Positions 54,346-64,000 of a DNA stretch of 64,000 nt are shown here, one piece after another. This stretch comes from Brachynemurus nebulosus (Eukaryota > Arthropoda > Insecta > Neuroptera > Myrmeleontidae): positions 84,290,150 to 84,354,149 of the forward strand of contig JAPWDM010000001.1 in NCBI GenBank assembly GCA_035578155.1, read 5' to 3'. The notes beneath the pieces were generated by a model. That model was given only the letters and a program-made list of their open reading frames with translations. It ran no database searches and was not told where the DNA came from. Each line of letters opens with the position of its first letter. The first letter of the stretch is position 1. The translations under genes and the position numbers were made by a program.

Positions 54346-55500
54346 TCAGTGCTCAAGAGCGCCTATCGCATATACAAATACGTCGTTCAGCTGCTCCAGC
54401 CCTCTTATGGTTAATAGCGCCGTCATGGGATCACTTCCAGCACTGATATGCTTATTCAAGTACATTTGCTTTTTTAAAGTATACTTTTTACATTTGAAAA
54501 GAAAGTGCGTAAGATCGTTAACTTCGTTACACTGTTGACAAATTTTTTCATGTTTCAGAGTCAGTTTACAGCCTTTGAAGAAAATTTCTGTACATATTTT
54601 ATTTGACATTCGTAACTGACTAACTAATCTTATTTTGGAAAAGTTAGCCTTGAGATGAAGATAGTTATTCCCATTTTCTTCATGTATCAAGCGTCTGTAC
54701 ATTGGGGTATAAGTAGACTGCTGCAAGCGGTTTAGATCGGCGTCTTTTAATGAGTTTTCATATTTTTGAATAATTTCGGTCAGCATTCTTTTTGTTTTGA
54801 ACATGTCCTGCGCTTGCCATAAATCCTCGTAACCAAGTTGAGTCAGCTTTTGTTTTAAAGATACAACCCATTTAGAGTGTTTGTAGGTTGGGTCATCAGA
54901 TAGTTCCTTTCGTTTTGCATAGCATACTTTCGGGATTCTCTCGTCTGTCATATTCAGCAAATGACACCACCATATCAACATACGTTTTAAAATAAGTGTA
55001 GCTAAGTGTGGACAATTCACCTCCGACCTCACTACATAATCAGGTGTCGTCATTGATAATTGTAGTAGATTTTTCCAGTACTGTGTTTGTACTTTTTCCC
55101 TTGTACATATTCTACCCCCCATATTGCACAAGCATACAGCAATGTCGATCGAACTATGGAGTCGAAAATGGTTTTCTTGGTTTCCCAACAGTTTGATTTT
55201 GAGATTGACAGTATCGATTTTGATTTTCTTTTGAAATAAAATGGTCGCAACAGTTTTTAAAACTACCCGATGCAGAAGATGGTACACCTAGATATGTGTA
55301 CGTTTTAACTTTTTCAATTTCCACATTATTTAGCGTAAATTTCCCATGTTCTTTTAATTTTGGTGATTTATGAAAAATTACTATTTTGATTTGCTTATAT
55401 TTACTGTCAGGTGATTTTTTATGCAATATTCCGAGAGCACCTCAAGTTTATCCTGTACATCATTAAAATATGTTCCAAACATGATCAGATCGTTTGGTCA
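54346..55500 (-). pseudogene. 5'-truncated non-LTR reverse transcriptase (C-terminal half)
   Basis: Minus strand. The upstream end shows the region after the RT active site: TYFNDVQDKLEVLSEYC, then KIVIFHKSPKLKEHGKFTLN and TYTYLGVP, the RT thumb of Jockey/L2-superfamily elements. A ~300-residue C-terminal part follows (KWVVSLKQKLTQLGYEDLW, RLVSQLRMSNKIC) and a zinc-finger-like CQQCNEVNDLTHFLFKC. A frameshift near 55260 separates the thumb from the rest; the catalytic palm is absent, as 5' truncation would give. Exact clade undetermined. Its 3' side meets the (TAA)n tail of the I/LOA-like element. Confidence 0.75.
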
Positions 55501-56760
55501 GATTACTGGAAAATAAATTAAAGTTATGAATATTCTACAATATTCATTAAAATACATCTTTTTCAAACGTATTGTTAAAATACATACCGTAATCTTGAAA
55601 ATTTTTATATTAAAAATATTTTTTTGGACAATTTTTTTACCTTTTTTTAAAAAAAAAAAGAGTTTAAAAATTTAACAATTTAAATTTAAAAAAGAGCTGT
55701 CATATTATTTATGACAGCTCTACTATACTATCCAGATATGCCATCTATAATTTAGTTTCAGAGATTTTTACTAATGACATTTTTACATGTACTAAATTTT
55801 GACTTCTTTAATATGGTGTGCAATTAAGTATTACAACAACATTTGTAATTTGGTAACCTGTTTAATAAATATTAAATTGAATATTTGAGGAAAAACTACA
55901 AATTATTTTGATAACTAATGTATTTAATTAATAAATTTTCTGTTACTGTAAGAGGCTAATATGAATATACCATTACAACTTATTTCGTATTTTTTTTAGT
56001 ATAAATTCAAAATAAATCGTATTTTTTGCGTTCGTTTAAATAAATCTGACCACGGGTTTTGAAAATTAAAACTTAAAAAATGCAATTTCTCAAGAATTTG
56101 AAATAAAATAATGAAAATTTTAGCACAATTGGTAATTTGAAGTAATAAACTAATTTTTAAGAAACATTTCAACATATGTTCCCATTTGGAAAAAAAATTT
56201 TTCTATTCCAAAAAAACCGTAAGTCCTAGAAGTCTGGAACAATTTTTCGTGAATGGCCCCCTCTATTTTGAATATTTTTTGGATAAACTTTTTTTCGATT
56301 AGATGCATATTTTAGGAATAAATCGAATGGCAACTCCCGAAAAACTCACACAGTATATTCACTTTCATCTAGTTTTAATAAATGCATTAAATGAATTATG
56401 TACACAGTTACTAGTGAATATCTGCAAGTCAACAATGATGTCTGAATTCATCAATCAAGTCAATTTCCTAGGTCGTGCCCTCTCCTTGTCAGTCCCTTTT
56501 TGGCAATCCTGGTAAAACTAAAAACACTTTTTTAAATTTTTTTGTTGTTAAAATGGAAACGTTCTTTTGAAAACGGTTAAAATTACCATATTTTACATTA
56601 AAATGTCCGCACAATCATCCCCTAGTTAACTACCCCTAATCTTAATACTTGAAAATTGAGTAAAGACAGGTCAATTAGATTTTTTTATGTAGATTTTATT
56701 TGTTATTATTGAGTTATAAAATTCAAAAGGATATTTTAAAAATGTGTATTTTAAAAATGT
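55501..56760. other. AT-rich DNA with one transposon end
   Basis: At 56324-56354, GGCAACTCCCGAAAAACTCAC, then ACAGTATA, is the inverted match of the element end at 30190-30222 and 32271-32303. No gene. Confidence 0.45.
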
Positions 56761-56761
56761 G

Positions 56762-57700
56762 TGTAAGGCATGATTCTGTACTCGTATAACCCAAATGGTG
56801 CCGTAATTGCTGTTTTGGGTATATCTTGCTGTGCCATGGGAATTTGGTGATACGCGCGCACTAAGTCTAATGTCGAACAAATTTTTTTTTTTTATGTAGA
56901 CGTTGAAATAGATCTTGGATAAGTGGAGTGGGGTAGCAATCATGAATTGTTTTCGGGTTTAACCTTCAAAAATCGCCGCACATGCGCCATCCCCCCGTCT
57001 TCTTCGAAACCAGGTGAATTGGACTGGCCCAAGGACTGTTAAAGGTTGAATAATGCCCAGTTCTAACAAGAATTCTATTTCCGTATATGCTGCGGTGTAC
57101 TTTTCGCCTGCTAATTTTCGTTCTGGTACCGGCGGGTCTGTTGTTTCAATATAATTGGTTACTGCGCACGTTGCTTCCGAATGTGAATGTGTTGGCGGTT
57201 TAGTGACGTCCACGAATTCGTTCAGCAGGTGTGTGTAGTCGTTTTTTTGCCCAATTGTCGAAATGCTGTATACTGTAGTTGCTTTCAGATTACCTTTTGA
57301 CTTTAGCGACGTGGTGGAATCGACGAGGCGCCGCTTTTTCAGATCTATGATTAGTCCGAAATGTGCGAGGAAATCGGCGCCGATGATAACAGTTTTTACA
57401 TCGGCTATGAGGAATGCCCATCTGAACAATCGTCTCATTTCCAAATTGAGTTTGAGAACTTTATCACCATGGGTATTGATGATGCTCCCGTTCGCCGCGT
57501 ATAGAACATTCCCAAACTCGTTTTTTTATTAATTATGGTACGTGGTAACACTGATACAACTGAACCAGAGTCGACTAAGAATTTGATGTGGCAAGTTTTG
57601 TCGTAGATGTGTAAGCGATATTCCCGTTGATGTTATTGTTATTATTGCCACTGTCCGCCTGTTCCAGTGACATTTTGTTTAATTTTCCGGATGTGTTTTT
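56762..57700 (-). pseudogene. Ty3/gypsy protease-reverse transcriptase fragment
   Basis: Minus strand, N- to C-terminal: an aspartic protease active site FLVDSGSVVSVLP, then RWAFLIADVKTVIIGADFLA (protease C-terminal half, ending GADFL), then the RT entry (RKLAGEKYTAAYTEIEFLL and ELGIIQP) with the expected fingers region in other frames, and finally [13 protein letters not shown] and a [13 protein letters not shown] block near 56.77 kb. At least three frameshifts and one stop. The RT catalytic YxDD, RNase H and integrase are missing, and no LTR is seen. Distinct from the errantivirus-like element at the left edge. Confidence 0.8.
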
Positions 57701-58732
57701 TTTTTAAATTGCACGGCTGTCGACAAGCTTGCACCCTTAACGATAGTAACGATAGATGACCAAATTGATCTAAACAAATCGCCTTTGTTAAATTTATAAC
57801 ACGATGCATCTCACGTTTTTCGAATAGTTTTAGCTGACAGGTACCTATTTTTAAAAATTTTATTGATTCCTGGTAATTAATATTTCAAAATAGTTTTTAT
57901 GCAATATTTCTGATTTTACAATCCTTTCAGTCTAACAAAAGCAACTACCTGGGGGTGTAACTTTTCTTGTAAATCAACACATTTCTCTATTTTGACAAAT
58001 TAACACAGATAGATACCTGTATATTTTATTCTCTTTTTTCTTGCAATTAATGTTCACCACTATTTCATATTTCTGGTTTTCCCCAACATACTCTAGCCAT
58101 TTTAATTATATTACACTTAACTGGTTTTAAAATAAAATTCGCTGCGGGAGCCTTTGCAAATAATACATTTTTAGTTTTATCAAAATTGTTCAACTTGGGA
58201 ATTACATTACATTTGGTTTGATTTTATCTGCCTCTAACATCCCCCACCAATACATTATTTACTTCAGTTTGTATTATAAATACTTTTCGCCTAAAAGAAT
58301 AATTTTTAGTTATGTTTTTCACCTGACGATGGTGTAAAAGCCGAAAGTCGACTCGTGTTTTTCTACAATTTTCCTGTGAAAAGTGATAAAGTGATCCTAT
58401 GTTTAATATGGATTTTCACAAAGTAAACCTTTCTAATATTAATTATTTATAATTTATTATTTTATTATTATATGAAAATATAATAAATAAACACATACAT
58501 ATACTTTAAATAAATAAGCTTTTGATTTGAAACTGATTGTTATGTTTAATTATTACTAATATGGACAACAAATATATTTAAATTTAATTAAGGAAAACCT
58601 CCAAATTCCCTCTAGTGTTACTACGCTAGTGTAATAAATTATTTTTTTCCCATCATCTCATACTATAAACAAATAATTTTCTTAGCATATTATCGTACTT
58701 TTTAAGGTAGGGCATTGATATTTTAAGGTAGG
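57701..58732. other. AT-rich DNA, no gene seen
   Basis: Contains ACCTGACGATGGTGTAAAAG followed by CCGAAAGTCGACTCG at 58321-58355, similar in layout to 7514-7552. Confidence 0.4.
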
Positions 58733-58776
58733 GCATTGCCCCATGATGCCCCCCCCCCTAGCTACGGCCCTGTTGG
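58733..58776 (-). repeat. Solo hAT-type end
   Basis: CCCCCCCCCTAGCTACGGCCCTG is, inverted, the common CAGGGCCGTAGCTAGGGGG end. No partner end was found in the window. Confidence 0.5.
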
Positions 58777-59143
58777 GACATCTCAATTTTATATAAAGGT
58801 CACGTGTAAATATTTCAGTCAATTAACATTGACACAAAATGCGTCAATACATAAAAAAGAAAAAAAATTACCAAAGCTACCATCAGTTGGGACGAATCTG
58901 GACAGTAGGGGCGAATCTAGACAGAGCTGCCTCTCGATATTTCTTCGTCAATATTATGACCGTACAAGGTCATAGATCAATTGATGCTACTGAATTTTGT
59001 CAGTTATGTGTTAGTCATCAAAGAAAAGCGGTGAGCGTGACATCTCTGTATTTTGTTATTTTACAGGCACGTTGTTTATAATTTTTAAAAATAACGCGCG
59101 TTTTGGAATCTTATAAAGAAACTGCTGTACAAAAAAAACATTA

Positions 59144-59246
<103 letters not shown>

Positions 59247-59392
59247 TAGGGACTGGCAACAAAATGTTTGGCGTTTTTTTTTTGACAATATATGTACCAA
59301 AAATGAAAGCTGTATTGTGCTTAATTATTTTTATAAATTGATTTACAAAAGATTGTCTATAGGTGAGGCGAATTCATACACCATGGTGCGTC

Positions 59393-59828
59393 AATATAAA
59401 AAGAAAGTGGGTATCAACTACATAAACTGTAGTCTAGATAACATAAAGTGGGCTCTTTTCGACAGAGGCGCAACAACAGGGGTGGTCCTAGGGGTCCGGA
59501 CCCCTAAAATTACCTGGAAATTTTCCTTCAATTTATTTTATTTATATTAAAAAGTAACCGTTTTAGTGGTTTACTAATATTTTTTATTTGAAAATCAAAT
59601 TTTCGGAGACGACATTTTATTACAACATTTTCCATTGTTATCGGAGAACTGCGTTATCAAAAAATTTGATAATTCAAATTTTTGTTGGATTCCCTGTAGA
59701 TATGTAGTTGTTGCGCCCCTGCTTTCCGATATTAAAAATAAAAGAAAATCGCTCAGACAAACTGTTGAATATTCCCATATTCCCAAATCGACCTTGCATG
59801 ATAGACTCAAAGGCAAATCGAAATAAAA
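59393..59828 (+). pseudogene. pogo-type HTH_psq DNA-binding domain, split by a hAT MITE
   Basis: The first part from ATG 59393 reads MVRQYKKKVGINYINCSLDN and IKWALF, the usual start of a pogo/CENP-B-like transposase. It stops at a 259-bp hAT insertion (59463-59721). The second part, from ~59729, reads IKNKRKSLRQTVEYSHIPKS followed by TLHDRLKGKSK, the helix-turn-helix of the psq domain (IPKSTL-DRLKGK). The frame ends at TAA 59824. No CENP-B or DDE domain follows. Good motif match; clearly inactive. Confidence 0.75.
59463..59721. mobile_element. 259-bp hAT MITE inside the psq domain
   Basis: Ends CAGAGGCGCAACAAC and, inverted, CAGGGGCGCAACAAC; flanking octamers CTTTTCGA (59455-59462) and CTTTCCGA (59722-59729) match at 7 of 8. 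The insertion interrupts the coding frame. Confidence 0.82.
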
Positions 59829-59889
59829 TTCATTTAAATCCAAAATGTTTTATTCCACCCATCAAAAGTCATTCGCTGATACAGTTATT

Positions 59890-59935
59890 GATCTTAGCGA
59901 ATTTCCAGATTGGAAGTTCAGCTATTTTTATCTTC
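59890..59935 (+). repeat. Fragment of the (TA)n-linked dispersed repeat
   Basis: GATCTTAGCGAATTTCCAGAT followed by TGGAAGTTCAGCTATT matches the head of copies A-C; the rest is missing. Confidence 0.55.
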
Positions 59936-60072
59936 TTATATCCGATTTTACCCATATGCATGACTGAATGTAATTTATATTGCAAATAAAGCACTGTCCA
60001 ATTCTAAATTCTAAACAATTTATTGCCAAAAAACTGAAAAAATCGTCCAGATTCGTTCCAACTGACGGTAAA

Positions 60073-60505
60073 AAATATTTAGCTAATATTAGCTAAAATT
60101 ATATGTATAGTATGTAAGTAGGGGGCACTGGGCAAGGTAATTCCGATTGCCTGAATTTAGAGTCAAGTAATATATGTACATACGTACACACATTTTAATA
60201 AAGACGGTGAAGGTACATACGTTCAATTATACAAAAAAAAAAAATTAATTAATTTTATTGTTTGTTATCTCGCTAAGTATTTGTTGACAATCAACATTTT
60301 CGTTAATTATTTTATATTAAAATATACGAATACAATTTATATTGAGGCGATCAGAATTTCTGTTGATTTATTTTCTTCAGTGCTTATTTACTGCAGATTA
60401 TATTTACTACAATAAAATTAAATTTTTGGGATGAAATAATAGGTATTTCTTATTGTTAGTGTTAGATATATCTCTATACAATTTCAGCCCTCTAATGCGT
60501 ATTAT
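60073..60505. other. AT-rich DNA, no gene seen
   Basis: TTTCAGCCCTCTAATGCG at 60483 repeats the anchor of the 16.2-kb array. Confidence 0.35.
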
Positions 60506-60855
60506 ATGTATAATACATGGATTATATACGATAAAAAAAATTATACATATATGAGTATATATAATTTTATATAATTCATATATAATTTATTTAATTACAT
60601 AAAACTTATATAAAATTTTGTACAGCTGAATACAAAAAATGGCCCTAAATAATTATATAGAATTCTTTTCTATATAAGTATATATTATTTTATATAATTG
60701 TTATATATAAGTATATATAATTTTATATAATTTATATATAGTGATATGAAATTATATATAATTATATGTAATTTTATATATAATCATATCCAATTTTTAT
60801 ATAAGTATATAAAAATTGTATATAAATTATATATGAATTAACGTAAAAGCCCCTA
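60506..60855. repeat. Irregular TATATAATTTTATATAA array ending TAACGTAAAAGCCCC
   Basis: Many variants of TATATAATTTTATATAAT over ~320 bp, then AACGTAAAAGCCCCTATA. GGGGGCTTTTACGTTATATAA, continuing AATTATATATA, occurs inverted at 63076-63105, so both may be ends of one interrupted element. Confidence 0.65.
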
Positions 60856-61204
60856 TACCGGAACATTATTTTTAGGTGTGTCATTAAACTGGCTTCTAAA
60901 AATTAATAAATAAATTAAACACCCATTTTTTGTTTTTAATAAGCATGAAACCAAGTTTTTTTAATCCAATGAATATGTTTTTAAGAAAATATAACCCAAA
61001 AATTTTGATTTATTAAGGTGTTTGTTTTATAATTTGTTGACATCTAAAAAAAAAAAAAACAAACAGAATATATTAACACCTTTAAAGAATCAGCACGGAC
61101 ACCTAAAAAAGAACACGTATGTAACGTACATGAGATACATCACATACATCTTCTGCCATCTTTTCACGGATAGTCAACTACATGTAGTTCACTTTGATAT
61201 GTAT

Positions 61205-62619
61205 AAAGTGAATAGAGATGGAATTCTACCCGGAATTTTCCCGGGAAAATTCCCAAAGTGGGTAAAAACGGGGTAAATTTCCGAAAAGTGGGAATTTTTT
61301 TAAAATTACTATTTAGCGTATTATTTTGGATTTAAATTATCAAAACCACTGCTTAATAAAGAATATTTGCTAAATGTAAATAAATAATCTTTAAACTAAG
61401 GTTACTATATAATTACACAAGCTAGGTAAGACGAAAAGAAGAGTAACATAATATTTTCAGTTAAATATGTTTAATTACTTTTACTGACAAATTATTATAA
61501 ATTGATCATAATGGCTTAATTTATGCTCCATTACTCCCATTGATCTGGTCAGCAATAAAATATTTCCAAAAAATTAGTTTTCGATACTTTTCGAAAACAT
61601 AAACTTTTGATTGTAAATATCTTGTAAATGGGCATCGTAGCTCAAAAATAACGAAATTTTTGAAGGCTTAAGCGAAGCAAGTTGTGGATATTCTGAACAA
61701 ATTGGGACTATCAAAACCTACTTTTTGTTATCGAAAATTATCGATACCGAATTACTCATCATAAACTGATTATAATTGATTAATTCAAACCCATTAGCCA
61801 AATTGATTTTGTCACCAAGAAAATATTTTAAAAAAAATTACGTTTTCAATATTTTTCGAAAACGTAAACTTTGATCGTAAATATCTCGTAAACGGTGCAT
61901 CGTAGCTCAAAAATAATGAAATTTTTGAAGGCTTAAGCGAAGCAAGTTGTAGGTATTCCAAACGGATTGCGACTGTCAAAACCTACTTTTCGTTATCAAA
62001 AATTATCGATACCGCGTAACTTGTCATAAACTGGTTATAACTAGTTAATTTAGGCTCTGTTAGTCCCATTGATCTGGTCAGTAACGGAACAATTTTTTTA
62101 AAAACTACTTTTGGTTAACTTTTGCATTCGAAAATTTTAATCGTAAATATCTCCTAAACCGTGCGTCGTAGCTCAAAAATAACCAAATTTTTGGAGGCTT
62201 AAGCGAAGCAAATTATAGGTACTCCGAACATATTAGGACTATCAAAACCTACTTTTCGTTATCGAAAATTATCGATATCGAAAATAACGATATTTTTAAA
62301 ATTTTAGTATGTAATTTTCGACATATTCGTTATGAATTTGTATTATAAAATTCTGTAAAATTGTTAGTAGCTTTTATTTCCAGTATTTTTCCTTTTATAA
62401 TGACGGATTCAATTTACGCAATTTTTATCCGCGTAAACTGATATTCACGTAAATTGAGAGACCGGTGTATATATGTATAAAATTAAAAACGCATTTGTAA
62501 AATAGTACAGCTAATTGTAAGTAATCGTTTTTACCCAGGTTTTGGGAATTCTCCCGGGAAAATACCCAATAATTACCAAAATGGGAATATTTCCGGGAAA
62601 ATTCCCATCATTTTCCCAT

Positions 62620-62625
<6 letters not shown>
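61205..62625. mobile_element. Element bounded by GGGAATTTTCCCGGGAAAAT-type palindromes
   Basis: 61223-61310 contains GGAATTTTCCCGGGAAAATTCC (self-complementary) plus GTGGGTAAAAACGGGG; 62535-62620 contains GGGAATTCTCCCGGGAAAAT and TTCCGGGAAAATTCCC. It encloses the ~265-bp repeats. It may be an old hAT; the outer boundaries are uncertain. Confidence 0.45.
61480..62310 (+). repeat. Three degenerate copies of a ~265-bp tandem repeat
   Basis: CATCGTAGCTCAAAAATAA anchors at 61633, 61898 and (as CGTCGTAGC) 62164. Each unit also has GGCTTAAGCGAAGCAA, CTATCAAAACCTACTTTT and GTTATCGAAAATTATCGATA. Confidence 0.85.

Positions 62626-62705
<80 letters not shown>
62621..62705. repeat. Compound (CA)n(TA)n microsatellite
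   Basis: CACACA run passing directly into TA. Confidence 0.95.
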
Positions 62706-62708
<3 letters not shown>

Positions 62709-62852
62709 ATATTTAAACCAAATTGAAAGGTGATTTAGCCCTTATAATCTCTTAACTGGACTAATAAAAATTATTTGTATAGTTTTATTGCGCTAACTTC
62801 GAAAATTAACTGGAAAATGTTGAAATTTATAAGTAAGGCATGTGTTTCTATA

Positions 62853-62857
<5 letters not shown>

Positions 62858-62919
<62 letters not shown>
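62858..62919. repeat. (TA)n microsatellite
   Basis: Pure TA run. Confidence 0.95.
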
Positions 62920-62920
<1 letters not shown>

Positions 62921-63124
62921 CTTTAATTAAAGTAAGGAAACATTAAATGCGAGGTTAAATTGAAAAACAATCATTCTGTTAATAATAATTTTTGTTATCA
63001 GACGTTTTTTCAGAAATAACTCGATTAATATGTAAATGTCAAGACTGTTTTAGTATTAGATTGCGTTCTATAATGGGGGCTTTTACGTTATATAAAATTA
63101 TATATACTCACATATATTTTTTTA

Positions 63125-63420
63125 ACGGGTTCCACAGTTCCACCCGCGTAGAATTATCTTAATTATAGGTAAAATTACTTTAAATCAGATATTTCCAAAT
63201 TTTGTACAATAGAAAATTTCCTCATACAAACTTTCGGTGAAAATGGGGGTAAATTTTTTATACCACCTAAGTACTTTTTTTGCTCTATCAGATTCTTATT
63301 ATCACAGGTAGAAAGGTCATAAAAAATTAGAGGATACCGGTTTTTGGGTTATTTCGAATTTTTCCTGATATTTGAAATATATAACGAAGGAAAATAATGC
63401 AGTTGGTGACGCAAAGATTA
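63125..63420 (+). repeat. Diverged copy of the CCCGCGG-headed repeat seen at 24441
   Basis: CCACCCGCGTAGAATTATCTT, TTATAGGTAAAATTACTTTA and ATCAGATATTTCC align in order with 24460-24530. Confidence 0.55.
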
Positions 63421-63496
63421 AGTTACTGAAAAAAGAACGTCTGTCGACGTCACCAAAAGAAAAAAAATTAAGAAACACCACATCACCGTCTTTATT

Positions 63497-63725
63497 TTGT
63501 CATCGAAAGATGACATATTAATATCGTTGTGTGATCATAGTGGGGGAAACATTATTATAGAGTTGTATATCCATATTGAATAATTATAGAGTTGTACATC
63601 CATATTGAATAAATGCAAGAGGGCTGTAGAGTTAACAACTATAGAGTTAACAAAAAATCATAAATTAACACTTTCACTGAGGTGACATTACTTAGTGCGT
63701 GTCAAAAACACGCACTTAACGAATT
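63497..63725 (+). repeat. Second copy of the 8115-8330 dispersed repeat
   Basis: GTCATCGAAAGATGACATATT, GGGCTGTAGAGTTAACAAC and CTTAGTGCGTGTCAAAAAC; includes a 37-bp direct duplication of ATTATAGAGTTGTA-ATCC at 63558-63605. Confidence 0.8.
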
Positions 63726-64000
63726 TTTAAAATGTATGTACGTATAGGTAGTTGCAAAGTTTCTGAGCGACTAAAGTCCACTTCCAGTTTTACTACAGTA
63801 CTCCGTTAAATAAATGAAAGTAAGGGTCTACACGATTAAAAAAATCGTATTTATAAATACCAAAATATGTTATTATTACTATGTAAGGGTATTTTTCATA
63901 AAAAATTTTCCTGTTAGTATTTAATATTTTAAAATTGGTAGCGTTAAGTCGTTTTGAAACATTAAATTTCTTATCATAGGTATTTCTAGTTTTAATTATA
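63726..64000. other. AT-rich DNA to window end, no gene seen
   Basis: Nothing supported. Confidence 0.35.

Overview
The window is AT-rich, repeat-dense insect DNA. The grounds are an errantivirus-type Ty3/gypsy element with an env gene, R4/Dong-like and I/LOA-like non-LTR retrotransposons, arthropod-type hAT, PIF/Harbinger, pogo and IS630/Tc1-like elements, and one host exon that reads as the start of the insect kinase gene frayed. A hemipteran is my best guess from the style of the repeats; that is inference. I see no rRNA, tRNA, CRISPR array or bacterial operon.

Layout. 1-4.0 kb: 3' half of an LTR retroelement (RT thumb, RNase H, integrase, Env, 3' LTR) sitting in a (TA)n tract. 4.1-9.7 kb: a decayed hAT element and a tangle of inverted repeats, including two identical 459-bp arms. 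9.97-15.5 kb: a nested PIF/Harbinger element with TAA target duplications and a broken Myb/SANT-like gene. 15.5-18.4 kb: dispersed repeats, a ~160-bp tandem array and a 630-bp palindrome between (TA)n tracts. 18.4-20.3 kb: mostly unique DNA holding the first coding exon of frayed (minus strand). 20.5-26.5 kb: a pogo/Tigger-like element, a TA-flanked element packed with a 12-bp motif, and a small hAT inside an older repeat. 27.3-29.1 kb: a 1.8-kb near-perfect palindrome. 30.2-34.3 kb: a 2.0-kb tandem duplication carrying a hAT inside a hAT. 35.9-39.2 kb: a TTAA-flanked element holding heat-shock-element-like arrays and another hAT. 40.4-41.4 kb: a broken DUF4817/IS630-Tc1-type transposase gene.

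42.8-54.2 kb is the best-preserved stretch: an apparently intact R4/Dong-like element between (TAA)n tracts, followed directly by a nearly intact I/LOA-like element (ORF1 plus endonuclease-RT-RNase H ORF2) whose only visible ORF2 lesions are two TGA codons. A minus-strand RT fragment lies tail-to-tail with it. 56.8-57.7 kb is a minus-strand gypsy protease-RT relic. 58.9-60.1 kb holds a pogo-like DNA-binding domain split by a 259-bp hAT. The last 4 kb are AT-rich arrays, a three-copy ~265-bp repeat, and a second copy of a repeat seen near 8.2 kb.

How the parts relate: apart from the frayed exon, no host gene is recognisable. The autonomous-looking parts are the LTR element and the two non-LTR elements; the remainder is largely non-autonomous or decayed elements inserted into each other. 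(TA)n tracts mark the ends of many of them, and target duplications let the order of several insertions be read.
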